64,000 nt of DNA, from the NCBI GenBank assembly GCA_964035015.1, contig OZ036013.1, forward strand, positions 10,511,566 through 10,575,565, written 5' to 3'. The notes beneath the pieces are model-generated. The model was given only the letters and a program-made list of their open reading frames with translations. It did not search any database and was not told the origin of the DNA. Below are positions 52,031-64,000 of this stretch, in pieces. Both the position numbers and the translations under genes were made by a program. The stretch comes from Corallium rubrum (lineage: Eukaryota; Cnidaria; Anthozoa; Scleralcyonacea; Coralliidae). Numbering within the stretch: the stretch's first letter is position 1; each line of letters opens with the position of its first letter.

Positions 52031-52608
52031 TTATTATATGGCAGCAGCGCTGAGAGGTCCGAATACGGAAATCCTGTAATTTGATTGGTTCATAAGCGGT
52101 CGGATATTTCCCGTATCCGCCCGCTCAGAGCGGAAGCTGCCGTTCGGGACCATAAGTTAATTTTATAAACAAAATGGCAGTCATGTCAGTATATCGGCAA
52201 CAAGATGGATTATAATTTCAGAACTACTCATTGTTGAAATATATCGTGCAGGTATGTTGTTAGAAATTTTATAAGCTTTCATTTGATGTATAGTTCGAGT
52301 TTCCACGTTTTGTGAAAGTTTTTAAAATGTCCAAAACGTTCGTAACATTGTTCGTAATAATATAACATTTACTTCTTACAAGTACTAGAATTTCAGATGA
52401 TTTTTTATTCAACAACTTAACGTACGATCTTGAGCAATATGTCAAACAAAAGCAATTAAAAAATTATATTTGGGGTAGAAAGTTCAGGATTCTAACTCAA
52501 CGGAAAGTACTTTAAAAATGGGAAAATGTCTGTCATTTTCGTTTAGTTCGCAAGAAAGATAGATCGAGTTTTCACAGAACGTTCATAACATTTATGGCCA
52601 TATAATAA
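52031..52608. mobile_element. TTATTATATGGC-ended element, copy 3
   Basis: Nearly the same as copy 2, including the following hairpin at 52609-52770. The 51165-51900 and 52031-52770 segments are thus a near-tandem pair with two satellite units between. Confidence 0.7.
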
Positions 52609-53274
52609 ACTACTTATTGACCTCGCTTGTTCGGTCTGTACTAGTGAAATATCGGACCTCTGTTTTTTGCACAGACCTCAACTCGCTGCGCTCGTCTCGG
52701 TCCGTACTAAAAAAACATCGGTCCGATATTTCACTAGTACAGACCTCACGCTCGGTCAATAAGTAGTTATTATTGCCTCAGTCTATTTTAAAAATAGGTA
52801 CGCAGCGCGTAGATGTATCTGCTGATGTTGGAACCACAGAGTAATGTGAGATAAGTAAATTCATTGGACAATGGAAGTTAAAATATGAGACGAACATAGA
52901 AATGCAATGGTACACAATATTTACATGCGTATAGCGCTGGGAAACAATGTAAATATGCAATGATCAGGCAAATTGCAAACATTAAGGTATTGTAAAATAT
53001 TGGAGGAGAAACTGGCCCATTTAATCTGATGAAGATAAAAGAGTTATTATTAAGAGGTTCGTATATGATACATACAACATCCTAATATACAATAGGTTAC
53101 ATTGGATATTTGAATTCCATATTGATTTCTAAGTATGATTGCGGCTAGGGAGGTCATTGAAACACACTGCCAAAATAGTTACTGTCACTAGAAATTGAAG
53201 TCATTGCTGGCAATGAAGTATAGTTTACTTATAAAACAATTGATTGTCCATAAATTGACCACTGGAAATGTAGA

Positions 53275-53521
53275 TTAGAAGTTCAACAACAAAGTTATTA
53301 ATATTTGTAAATGAAATAAGTTTGCATGTTTAATCTTGTTGTTCATCTGTTGAGTAGACAAGTTTTGCTGACATTTTAATTGTAGCGGTCTCCCAGCAAA
53401 CACCACATGTATGTTGATGGTACCATGCTCTTTCTCAAATGCACACTGGTCCTGTTGTAGAAGTCTCTGTTCAAGGTGTACTGTGAGTTGGTTTAGCAAG
53501 TTTTTGGCAAATATATTTTGC
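53275..53521 (-). CDS. Possible terminal exon, unknown protein
   Basis: A strong acceptor (pyrimidine tract then TTGCAG) ends at 53522, followed by an open frame of about 80 codons to a stop at 53275. It reads like ordinary protein with balanced composition (an LTVHLEQRLLQQDQCAFEKE segment), unlike the Leu/Ile/Lys-rich noise nearby. No family recognised, and no partner exon is proven. Confidence 0.25.
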
Positions 53522-54811
53522 CTGCAATGGAGAGGAAGGATTTCCTCCAGTGGTTATTGTAGGCCTGGTGGTTCCCTTTCATCTTGTACCAGTGTATGAC
53601 AGAAGCATGTTTGAATTCCTGGGGGATTATCTCATACTAGCACATGAGTAGAAACAGCTACTGTAACATGAAGAAGATTTTAATTTGAAAGGTGGGCTGA
53701 TCACTTCAACAGTTCAGTCAATTTCCAAATGCATAAGAATCTTGTGTTACTGTACACGTGTAAGAAATGAAATGTCACTGTCATAAAGACCAGTTCTGAT
53801 GCAGCATGGTGATTTAACATATTTTAACAAGTTCTGAAGTTTTGTAGTGTAGAGTGAGGTATCTCTCAATGTTAATCCTCAAACCATGTGATAATAATTT
53901 ATTTGAGCTGTTTGAATTAGTATTGTTGGAGTTGCATAAGTCTGGATAGGCACAGCTGTGTCATACAGGCAATCTCAATGAGTGACAGTGCAAATGACAC
54001 GGCAGGCAACATATCAGAAGAAAGTATTACTGAAATCTTTCTATCCCTGCCAAAATTGTGTATTACATACGACAACAAAACAAATGTTGTCCAAGGTATT
54101 ACTAAGTTAAGTGGAACATCTCTGTAAATTCAATGGATATTTAACCATTTGTTGGTATTGAACAGCTTCAGCTTTTAGTTACAGTTACAGTTACAGTCAT
54201 AGTTACAAGTTCTGTTGTTGAAAGAAAAGAACACTTACAGTTTTAAATGGACATGGTAATTTAGTTACAGTTATTACTTGTGTTGTTGAAAGAAAAAACT
54301 TTTCAATTTGTAAATAATTAAGTTCTGATTTTAATAACAATTATCTCATGACACACCCACAATTCATTGTTCCAAGAGACCCGTTAAATGTTATTCAACT
54401 TGATTAGCATGCAGATTGTATACATAGTGGGCCCAGTGGTTATTGCATACTAATGAGTATTTTTGTTGTTCTTTAATTCGGCTCAATCTCCAAATTCTAA
54501 CTTTCACGATTCTTTCTCAATAAAAAAAACAATTTCATTGTGGGTGAGTCATGAGATAAGGTGGTTAATCAATGTCTACTCGTGTGGTATGAGATTTAAC
54601 ATTGCTCATGAAGCTTAACAACCACTCGGGGGCCTGTGCCCCCTTGTGGCCATTAAGCGTCACTCGCGATGTTAAATCCCATATCACACTCGTAGCCATT
54701 GATTAACCCTTACTTACATCTGATACTTTTAAAATTGACTAAAAATTAACTGATTTTCAACACTGTCATAACTGTGTCATTTTGGTTTCATTGGGGAAGA
54801 TAAATAAATTT

Positions 54812-55027
54812 TCAAGATAAATTATCTCGATTATTTGCAAGTATATTCCTAAACAGTATATGATAAAATCCTTTAAGCCAAATTACATTTTGTAATACTA
54901 ATTGTAGATATTGCACTACACTTCCACTGGCAATTACACAATCCCTCTCCTTCACTTGTAGGCAAAGTTTAATGAGACGCACACATGCCTCAGCCAGCCC
55001 TGAATCCAGGTTACAAGTGCAATTGTG
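54812..55027 (-). CDS. Possible exon, unknown helical protein
   Basis: An acceptor-like ATTATTTGCAG precedes an open frame of about 70 codons. The first 50 residues look like a helical repeat fragment (GLAEACVRLIKLCLQVKERD). It could belong to the same gene as 53275-53521, but the intervening exons cannot be placed. Confidence 0.22.
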   Translation of the reverse strand, partial: HNCTCNLDSGLAEACVRLIKLCLQVKERDCVIASGSVVQYLQLVLQNVIWLKGFYHILFRNILANNRDNLS

Positions 55028-56009
55028 CTGCAAATAATGAGACCTTAAAAAGAAGTTGTAAGAATATTAAGATGAATGTTAAAATATTAACATTTAATTA
55101 AAATGTCAGGTTGGCCCCATGAGAAGCAAAACTGAAATAAGAAAATGCAGGCTGTGGTCTTAGGTGAGGCTGGCTTAAAGTAACTGAGCTTATAATTTAG
55201 TTTACATTCCTAACAATAGAAAATGGCTAATTAGGAAAACCTTGAGGGTGAATTTTGTTTTTTTTCTCTGAGTTTTGTTTTATAAATAGTAATTAACTAT
55301 GCTTGGCTATTTGATCACCAGACATAGTTTGTGTTAAAGACTTATGAATAGTTATTGAGTGCCAATTGCGAAAAGAGCAAGAAAGCTCCTCCATTTACTG
55401 CATTTTGAGGGGAGAGTTCACAGAATTTTGAAGGTATAAACTGAAAGGTTTACATGTAAGAATGGTTGTGTTCTCCATATCCTTTTATAGCCCGAGCGCC
55501 AATCATCAATTTGGCAATTTTATGAACAGAAATGAGAAATCATACCACCCAAGAATATTCTCCACAGATTTGGAAAGGAATTGGTCTTTAAGAGAAGTGA
55601 GGCCCATGTAGGAAATCGTAGCATGGTTTGTATACACTAATCAAATGAAACCAATACAGAGTAAATACCTTCCCGCTTTCGTTAATTATATAGTATAAAT
55701 ATATAAAAAGCTTTACAACCTTACCTTGTTTTTCCTTTTCTTCGATGTGTTAAGCTTAAATTAGGTTTTGCTGTATAATTTGCTTGTCATTCTGTTGTGA
55801 ATACACTGCCCTCGTTCAAATTCGTATAGTATCTGTACGTGGAAATTTACACACAACTGAACTTGACCAAAATATTGCAGTTATTTGCTCGAAACGATTG
55901 TTCGAACGCCATTTTAGTTGATGAACCGTTTCGGCGAACTTTCGTCATCTTCCGTAGCGTGTTCGTTAGCTTGTGACGTTTGTGACGTGACTAGGTGTAT
56001 GCTGACTAC

Positions 56010-56260
56010 GCAACATATGTCACGCATACAACAAAATTTTCAGCTTCAAAACTGTTTCGCAAAAAAGTGGTGAACTTGCGATGCGCGAGAAAGGGAAAAC
56101 CGCTAGTGGTAATGTGTAGTGCTAAAAAGCGGTGCCCTGTTTAGCGTCAAAAATGACGGGTCAAAAATACCGTAACAAAAATGTCGCGTCAAAAATACCG
56201 TCAAGAACGTCGAATGCTATTGATTCCGCACGAACGAACTAGGCAATACAAGAGTTATAC
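56010..56260 (+). repeat. Duplication block B, first fragment
   Basis: It matches 23633-23920. Matching then breaks for 1.28 kb and resumes at 57540, so block B holds an insertion, or block A a deletion, here. Confidence 0.75.
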
Positions 56261-56584
56261 TAGAAATACATGATCGCAACAACCCCTTGCCCACTTTTAA
56301 TATATACATTTTTGTAAACCACCCCCACCACCACCATCACACACACACACACTTTCTGGTTTTGGTTGTTTTGTTTTTTTATTTAAGTCTATTATAGTTT
56401 TTATATTTAGTCTATGTAATAATAAAATTAACAGCTTGAAAATTGTTGACTAGAAAGAGAGAAACAAACCAGTGTAACATCAAAGAAAATTCATTGGCAA
56501 AGTTCACCTGGCTGTAGTCATGTACTGTAGTATTAAGTATTGACACACCGAAAGAGCATACAAAGTCAATATTAAAAAAGAAAC

Positions 56585-56937
56585 TATAGCCCTAAACTAA
56601 GACTATAGTCCTAAGTCTAAGACTATAGTCCTAAGACTAAATTTATAAGACTATAGTCCTAAGACTAAATTTATAAGACTATAGTCCCAAGACTAAATTT
56701 ATAAGACTATAGTCCTAAGGCTATAGTCCTAAGACTAAGACTATAGTCCTAAGACTAAGATTATAGTCCTAAGACTATAGTCCTAAGACTAAGATTATAG
56801 TCCTAAGACTATAGTCCTAAGACTAAGATTATACTGTAGTCCTAAGACTATAGTCCTAATACTAAGATTATAGTGCTAAGACTATAGTCCCAAGACTAAG
56901 ATTATAGTCCTAAGACTAAGACTATAGTCCTATAACA
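56585..56937 (+). repeat. Second GACTATAGTCCTAAG satellite
   Basis: The same core motif as the 39.7-41.2 kb array but with other spacers (AAATTTATAA, ACTAAGATTATAG). No ATPase arms are nearby. It lies inside the 1.28 kb segment absent from block A. Confidence 0.9.
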
Positions 56938-57051
56938 ACGAGATGAACCAAATAACAAATTTTCATTCAAAATAGATAATAGTGGCCAAGAAAAGACACA
57001 ATGCCACGTCCTAGCGTCCAAAGACAACTGTAGACAAGAATATTATTTATA

Positions 57052-57375
57052 TTGCATAATTTTCTTTTTCAAGACTCAGCTAAACTATTAAATATGAATC
57101 TCCTACCGTTAAACTTTCTTCTGCTTTTCAGATTGTTTTTCTCGTTCGTTTTTTTTCGGTTTCTCCGTGACCAGGCATCATTCAGTTCTCTTCAAGATCT
57201 AAAAAGCCGTTTGTTTCAAACTGATTTCTTCATCGTTCTCCCTCGAGTTTATAAGTAGAATACACCAGAGCAGATTTCTTTACAGGCTTCGGCCAGTTTC
57301 AGGACACAGTGTCGCTTTCGGTCTACCAGTAACCCTGCTATTCGAATTCCGAACTGCGAATGTTGCGGATTTGTT

Positions 57376-57377
<2 letters not shown>
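57052..57377. other. Unassigned sequence beside TA repeat
   Basis: A 68-codon frame rich in Phe and Leu, not recognised. No gene is called. Confidence 0.4.
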
Positions 57378-57434
<57 letters not shown>

Positions 57435-57535
57435 ATCTCGCAGAATTTCTTTCCCACTTGCGTGTAATTTCGCGTGTACTCCACGCGTGTCGAGATTAGC
57501 ACCCTCACCCGGGCTCCGGGTCTTCGGGCCTATTC
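57378..57535 (-). repeat. TA microsatellite and GC-rich hairpin repeat, reversed copy
   Basis: It is the reverse of 12830-13016: TA run, then ACGCGTGTCGAGATTAGCAC and GGGTCTTCGGGCC. Confidence 0.7.
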
Positions 57536-57733
57536 GGGATAATTAAATCTACAACTTTATCTCATTTGTTTTATTGTTCACACAAGAACTACTGAACTAA
57601 ACGTCTTTTTACATGTTTTCAACGTTTTAAACGTAAACATAGCTATAATGCTAAGACTTACTACAATAATTATAAGCGCTATTTATAACATAGGCTCAAA
57701 GTTTTAAATTTAAAATTATATTCCCAAGACTTA

Positions 57734-57969
57734 AGGCCTGGCCAAACGCTTTCAATATTTCATTCAACGTCGTTCAACATTGTTGAATTCAACTGTTATT
57801 CAACATGTTGAAAGCGTTTGGCCACCGCTGTTGAATGATGTTGAACGTTGTTGAATGATGTTGAATGATGTTGAACGAAATTTGAACATGTTCAAATTTT
57901 CATTCAACACGCGTTCAACAGTGTTCGGAACGATGCTGAATGAAATGTTGAAAGCGTTTGGCCAGGCCT
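57734..57969. mobile_element. 236-bp version of the GGCCTGGCC foldback MITE
   Basis: The same TTA site and ends as 24118-24213, but with an extra inner block of GTTGAATGATGTTGAAC repeats. Block A therefore has a short derivative, or block B an expanded one. Confidence 0.8.
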
Positions 57970-60082
57970 TTACTACCGAACAACAATTATAAGCGCTATT
58001 TATAACATAAGTTCAAAGTTTTAAATTTAAGAATTATAATCCCGAGACTTACTACAATTATAAGCGCTATTTATAGGATAGTTTAAAGTTTCAAATCTAA
58101 ACATTACAAACTCAAGACTTACTATAACAACAATTATAAGCGCTATTTATAAGATATGTATGGTGGTTCGTGGTTGTGCTAATCCTAATAGTGTCCCAAG
58201 CCCGAACCCTAACCCTAATCGTAACTCCAAACGTGCCTAACCCAGTGAGCTATATATATAACTGAAGTGTTATCTTCAGATCATTGACCAGGCAAACCAA
58301 TAGAAGACATGTAGACCTGAAGTTTGTATACCTCCAGTCTCCCGCGCAGAGATGAAAATTCAGCCTCGCTACTTTTAGAATACAGTGAAACCTCTATTAA
58401 AAGTGCTTATAAGGTGAAAATTAAATCTGTCTTTTTATACGAACTTAAAGTGACAAAGTAACATCTTTTGCAGTTTTTCGTTTCCTTGCTTCGTTGTTGA
58501 GATATTTCTGGTTGTTTGATATGTAAATTAAACATCTAGATGTCACACGTGCATAACGATTTATCGAAGAAGGTTATCAACCGCGTCGCAGGGCCATTTG
58601 GGGGGGCTGGGCAAAGATGGAGGCCAAAAACAAAATGGCCGGAAGAAATGGGCCTGGCACAGGCTGCCAAAAATGCGCCATATAATGCCTCATTTTTTAC
58701 TCGTACCCAATTTTCACAAAGTTTCTTGCGCCTAGTCAGGATTTCGATTGACTTGTAAGATTCAAGATGTCGCTCACGTTAAATGTATTCTTATACTGTG
58801 TTCGATATGCTTTGCATAATCCTAACTACAGCGAAATTATCTTCTTTTGCCACCTCAATACTAAAATACTCTTTGACTTTGTTCATCAAGTCATTCCAAT
58901 TCGTTTCTCTAGATTTAGAAAACAATTTAGTTGCCTCATGGACTTCGTTGTATGGCAGGACACAGAGACGACACAACCCATCATTGCATATTTTCCGAAG
59001 TTTTTTTCGGGTGTTTCGCCAGCTTTTCTCTCATTTTCATTCATTTTGAAGTTGTTTTTAAATTTACCGCTATCGCGTATTTATAATTGAATCATTTTAA
59101 CTAATGCCTGCGAGTTAGCCTGAGCGCCTGCCTTGTTTCCACCAATCAGAATACCTAAAACGTCCAATGTTATCTCGACCAATCAGATGTGGTGATGGTT
59201 CAGTCTGTGCCAGGGCCATTTGTTCCCGCCATTTTGCTTTTGCCCGCCATCTTGGCCCAACCCCCACAAATGGCCCTGGGGACGAGGTTGCATGGAAGGT
59301 TATATATCTTTGCTGTTATTAAACTAAATTAATTCGACGGAAGCGCGTGGGCGTGTTTCTCTCACAACACCAAACATGTAGGTTTTCAAGTAATAGCGTA
59401 CCGTCGAGCTGCTATTTATAGCCCGTAATGCGGACAAACAAACCAAAATTGACTTCCAAATGATTGCAAATGAGCCATTATCTGTTGTTCGGACTGTGGG
59501 TAAAAGCGGCAAACTTAAATAGTGACGTCACCACGACTGAGCGCTATTATGTCTGATAATAGCAAAGATATACTGTATAATATTCTCCAATGGCCCATTA
59601 TATACGCTAAGATGTTAATTTGTGACGTCAAGATCTTTACTTTGCTTATCAAACAACCAAGCAAAGCCAAGAATAAAAAAAAAAGAAAAATATGTTACTC
59701 TTTCACTTTTAGTGCTATTTCAAATAAGAAAGAGTTGATCGTACAAATAAGACGGAGGTTTCTTTTTCCACACCTTGGTACGAATTAATAAAGCTTTTAA
59801 GGTCTGTGAAGTGAAAAAGTCAGTCAGAAAATAACGAAAACAACAGATTAATGCAGGATTAGTGCCAATCAACTTTTGAAATGTTAGGTTTCCCGCTGCC
59901 ACGGGTTACGTGGAAAACATCACGTTCAAATTTTTGACTGTAACGTAAAAACTGCACGCCCAATCAGAAAATCAGAACCCTAGAGCGACGGATTTTGACG
60001 CCTGATATATCACAAAAGTAATTATGCTTATTAAATTAGCTTTTCTCTAACAATAACGCTGTTTTGTGTGAACAAATATATT

Positions 60083-63000
60083 CTAAAAGTTGCGTGGCCT
60101 GATTTTCATTTCAGTTGTCTTTAAAGAATAGTAGTGTCCTCTCCAGTAATACCAGACAACGCCTTGAGCATATTTGGTGTTAGTACCACGAAGATACAAA
60201 CCATTTAAGTTGGAGTGATGACAGTCATTGTACCACCAGGAACCTTTGTAACTCACAGCACAGTTTCGAGTACTCCGTCTGTCATTATCTTTATCTTTAG
60301 TGGTAAACTTCATTCCATTGTGATAAGCAAGTGAGTCACCAGCATCGCCTTGTAAAGAGAAAAAATGCACCATGTCCGTGTAAAGACGCGTTCACATAAT
60401 TCGATCTAATATATCCAACACTCGTCAGTGTTCTTTCTCCAATTTCTAAATAGAGTCAAGCAAGTTGAACATACGAGGCAAAGCCGCGTGTTGTTTTAAC
60501 CATAGTTAATAGAACATATACATGGTTTGGAAACTCGTCCAAAGTGATTGTTCTATGCTTTTGTTCAAGTTTATTGGAAATTTGTGCAATTTCACGGTAT
60601 TGTATTTTCTGTATAATGAAGCTGTCATCCAATAACAACGCTCGGGCACAGGGAGCTCTAACATGTATTTTTTTCTTTTAAACAGTATATACATCCATAC
60701 ACACATACATATTATATATAAATTACCGTATTCTTTAGTAGTGTCCTTGCTCTTGCCTCTTGTTGCTCCAAAAACAAGCCGAATCAAGGATTCAAGGATT
60801 TTCTCGTACTCAACCCCCGCTTGGCCAACTCGCCAGGCGGAGAGAAGAAAGAATAAGAGAAGGGAGGAAAGCAATTCACGTCATGACTTGATGATCACCG
60901 CATATAGCATGGAATGGAAGTAAAACCTCGAATTTCAAATTCAAATTTTAAACGGATTAACGGAAGTTAGGACAGCTCGTAATTTGTAAACAATGAATAA
61001 ATTGTAGGAACAATTATTTTAATTATAAATGTAGACAAGCAAGAACAAAAAACCATTAATATTCCCTCCGTTCCAATGACAGACAATGTTCCATGCGATA
61101 TGCGCTGATCATCGAACCATACCGAACTACATGTATAGCTCTGTCTTTATGATTCTGATCTTTCTCGTCCGATTTTCTTCGTAAAACTTCGCACACTTGT
61201 TTATCTATGTTCTAACATTACACATAGCATAAATTGTTCCACGTTTGTGAACTGTAACAACCGATATGGGGTTAACACCAACCATGACGTGATTGCTTGG
61301 GGGGCCCCCCCCCCCCCCCTTCTCTTTCTCTCTTCCTGGCGAGTTGGCCGAGCGGGGGTTGAGTACGAGAAAATAATCAAAATGATCGCAGGCTCTGATT
61401 ACGAATCTTTCTTGAATCCTTGATTCATCTCGTTTTTGGAGCAACAAGAGGCAAGAGCAAGGACACTACTAAAATGTACGGTAATTTATATATATGTATG
61501 TGTGTATGGATGTATACACTGTTTAAAACAAAAAATACATGTTAGAGCTCCCTGTGCTCGGGTTTAATTAGTGAGTTGCTTCAACGTCACGTGTTGTGGT
61601 GCTTCATCGTCACGTGTCCATACAATTTACTTCCACCGTGCTTCATGTTGAAAGACAATAGAGCTTCCAAACTAGGGCGCCCTGTTCCAAACCATGTATA
61701 TTCTCTATTAACTATGTTTTAACGAGCTTGGCTGTATTTAGACATCGGAGGACAAACACTGACCAGTGTTGGATATAGCTTCTTAAACGAATCAATATTT
61801 TAAGACAAAATCGACCAAAATATTTGCTAAATTTGACCGTAATCTTCTTGCGATTTCTAAATACTGATTAAATACTTATTGCTTCTGAATTGTACTCATG
61901 AATTATTAATGAGTTTGAGAATAATCAGATCTGATTCTCCTTTTAAGGTGGCTCCATACAGTTTCTTGAAAAGTGGAAAGTACAAGTTTGAGAGCCGAAA
62001 ACACGTGCATAAACAATTCGGAAAAAGAATAAAACTAAATGTTATGCATAGTTAAAAAGTCTTACAATCAAAAACTGTTACCAAATAAATAGCAACCGTT
62101 GTTGCTATGGCAACAATGAAGTTTCAAAATGGCTGGCAACTAATTTAATTCGAAAAAAACTTTGGTGACCCCCATTTTTTTTTTCATTAAAACTTTTCTT
62201 GAAGCCTGAGTAATCAATAGGCCGATTTTAAAAAAATTCTGTAGAACGAATAATTCTTTTTTTCTCGGAAAAATCATGTTTGTTAATTTTAAAAAAATTT
62301 AGATGTACAGAATTTTTTTAAAATCGACCTTTTGATTACTCTTTATTTGGTAACTACTATTTATTTGGTAACAGTTTTTGATTTTCAGAATGTTTAACTA
62401 TGCATAACATTTAGTTTTATTCTTTTGCCGATTTGTTTATGCACGTGTTTTGGACGATCAAACTTGTATTTTCTATTTTTCAAGAAACTGTATGGAGCCA
62501 CCTTAATGTATGTGATTTACATATCAAAGTAAAAACTGTGGTGTTCGCCAGCAAATTACTCGACACTCTTGTAAGTTAAAGTAGTGTGACGTTTCTCTCT
62601 GACGAAGGACCTTTGTTCGAATCACTCGACTTCTAATCTACATTCCATATTTCAGTAGTATACCAAACCATACTATATTTCAACTCTTGTAAGTCACTCT
62701 AGTCAATCACATACATACATCAGCACAATAGTCGGATCCAATTAATCAGATCGTGTGAACGTGCTATAACAAGACCTTTACCATTTTGTACAATAGCCAA
62801 AATCTTCGCGAGACAAGTTTCTACAATTGTTGCACATAGTAGAAAGCAATTCTTCTGCAATACTGCAATTGTGGCGACTTGTCTTGCACAAATTTGACCA
62901 AGCGTACGACACGTTACAATTTTCTAATACGCAACTACAAACAAATAGCTTTGTACCTTGTTAATAACTTTCTCAAATAAAATGTTTCTCACCTGAATAA

Positions 63001-63370
63001 CCTGTTACGGTCAGCTTATATAGCTCTGTTTCATCTGCCATGGCAAATGTGCTGTACTTAGCGTAACGTGTCTCGTTTTCAAAATCTTCCAGATCAACTC
63101 TCAAAACATCTTGACCACTCTCTGACAAACGATTTATCTTGTCCAGCCCTAGCCAGAACTCTCCACTGAGATTACCAAATCCATTTTTGTAGTCAGCCCA
63201 ATTTCGATAAAAATCCACGCTTCCGTCCATTCGTCTTTGAAAAGCAGTCCAACCTCCTCCATCTGTTGTCATGTCACACCTTACATCAAAAGCTTGATCA
63301 TCTAGGATAATTGTGTACACGCCATTTTCTTTCACTCCACTTTTGTACAAACCAGCACAACTTTTTGGTA
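60083..63370 (-). CDS. Fibrinogen-domain protein paralogue, partial (5' exons outside)
   Basis: Two exons lie in the window: 63370-62993 and 60348-60083, with GT-AG ends and matching phase 1. They code for the whole fibrinogen-related domain of about 214 residues: a [12 protein letters not shown] start, [29 protein letters not shown] and [16 protein letters not shown]. The signal and PAN exons expected by comparison with 27211-33341 would lie beyond the right edge. The acceptor of the last exon reads ACAAG rather than the paralogue's TCACAG. Both copies look intact, so the pair may differ in ligand binding (residues in the CHxSNLNG region vary). Confidence 0.85.
60641..61562. mobile_element. 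Foldback element in paralogue intron (copy of 27763-28659)
   Basis: Ends CTCGGGCACAGGGAGCTCTA and complement. A C/G-run at about 61300-61318 replaces part of one arm. Confidence 0.75.
61947..62502. mobile_element. TTAA-flanked foldback in paralogue intron (copy of 28949-29617)
   Basis: The same ends and TTAA duplications (61943-61946, 62503-62506). It is about 110 bp shorter, mostly in the right arm, so the palindrome is partly broken. Confidence 0.83.
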
Positions 63371-63607
63371 CTATGTGTAAAAATTAATATTTAGAATGTC
63401 ACAAATATATAACAGTGCAAATCCAACTTAAACGTGCATATGTTGCTGTATTGTAAATACACATTTGGAGCAAATATACAGGGAAAACGTAATGTTTCTG
63501 TGGTGTGTGTTTCCAAACATTTTTTCGCTTCCGATTACTAGAAGATCTCTCGATCATAAGCACACTCACGGTGTTATTGCCGTATAAGCTCTTGCCTTCC
63601 AGGTCTT

Positions 63608-63935
63608 ATTTGAGTGGGTGGGTAGGTGGGTAGGTGGCTGGGTGGGTGGTTGGGTGTGTAGGTGGTTGAGTGGGTAGGTGGTTGGGTGTGTAAGTGGTTG
63701 GGTGGGTAGGTGCTTGGGTGGGTAGGTGGTTTGGTGGGTAGGTGGTTGGGTGGGTAGGTGGTTGGGTGGGTGGGTAGGTGGTTGAGTGGGTAGGTGGTTG
63801 GGTGTATAGGTGGTTGGGTGGGTAGGTGGGTGGGTGTGTAGGTGGTTGGGCGGGTAGGATGGTAGATGGTTGGGTGGGTAGGAGGGTAGGATGGTAGATG
63901 GTTGGGTAGGTAGGTGGGTAGGTGAGTGGTGGGCA
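63608..63935 (+). repeat. G-rich minisatellite (GGTGGGTAGGTGGTTGGGT type)
   Basis: A degenerate 8-16 bp unit with many GGG runs lies on the plus strand, probably in an intron of the paralogue. It has G-quadruplex potential. The Pro/Thr-rich reverse frame is an artefact. Confidence 0.9.
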
Positions 63936-64000
63936 ACCTCGTACCTAGGGTCTTTTCAACCCGTCGCGCGAAGTAAAAACCCTGGTATATCATAGTCACG

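Larger units (their letters stand above)
52771..56009. other. Mostly unique, repeat-poor stretch
   Basis: The longest segment without a recognised repeat. Two possible orphan exons on the minus strand are listed separately. 54180-54300 has short direct repeats (GTTACAGTTACAGTTACAGT). Confidence 0.4.
57540..63580 (-). repeat. Segmental duplication block B, main part
   Basis: It aligns in order and orientation with 23905-30700, including satellite units, intergenic DNA, both fibrinogen exons and the intron foldbacks. It lacks the SINE trio and the TTAA mini-elements of block A. Confidence 0.85.

Noticed and set aside
63574-63999. Pro/Thr-rich secreted protein frame
   Set aside because: It reads through the G-rich minisatellite on the reverse strand; no signal or domain.

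Overview
This is a repeat-rich, AT-rich, intron-bearing animal nuclear segment. Spliceosomal introns, secreted PAN/apple plus fibrinogen-like genes, a Mag-like Ty3 retrotransposon and many short inverted-repeat transposons suggest a cnidarian, most likely an anthozoan such as a stony coral. That placement is inference from gene content and repeat style. There are no rRNA genes, CRISPR arrays or prokaryotic operons.

Layout. 1-2.5 kb: a dispersed ~2 kb repeat carrying a foldback MITE, then a hAT-like MITE. 2.87-9.72 kb: a candidate large DNA transposon. It has near-perfect 34-bp inverted ends and clusters of the palindrome GTGCAC inside both ends, around an apparently intact six-exon minus-strand gene (about 1190 aa, zinc finger plus hAT-like RNase-H-fold motifs). 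9.7-13 kb: MITEs, a 15-bp pyrimidine minisatellite and a tRNA-derived tandem array. 13.49-18.21 kb: a complete Ty3-type element with 120-bp LTRs, 5-bp target duplication, tRNA-Ser primer site, gag-pol broken by a frameshift, and polypurine tract. 18.2-25.2 kb: nested MITEs, foldbacks, satellites and tRNA-derived SINEs. 25-33.3 kb: a secreted PAN-fibrinogen gene whose five exons splice in frame to 354 aa. 33.3-38.1 kb: two more copies of the 2 kb repeat. 38.2-43.7 kb: a head-to-head palindrome of a virus/Polinton-type packaging ATPase gene around about 1.55 kb of a 21-bp satellite. One arm carries a transposon insertion, and a third broken ATPase copy lies at 46.3-47.0 kb. 48.3-52.8 kb: a second transposon of the same kind, then foldback and tandem elements. 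52.8-56 kb: mostly unique sequence with two possible orphan exons. 56-63.6 kb: a direct segmental duplicate of 23.6-30.7 kb that carries a second fibrinogen gene running off the right edge.

Working genes. Only the six-exon hAT-like gene and the two fibrinogen genes look able to encode full products. The fibrinogen paralogues would make secreted lectin-like proteins, and they share intron foldback insertions, so the insertions predate the duplication. The rest is mobile-element history. Several insertions are dated relative to each other by empty-site copies inside the window itself. No database search was possible; family names rest on visible motifs.
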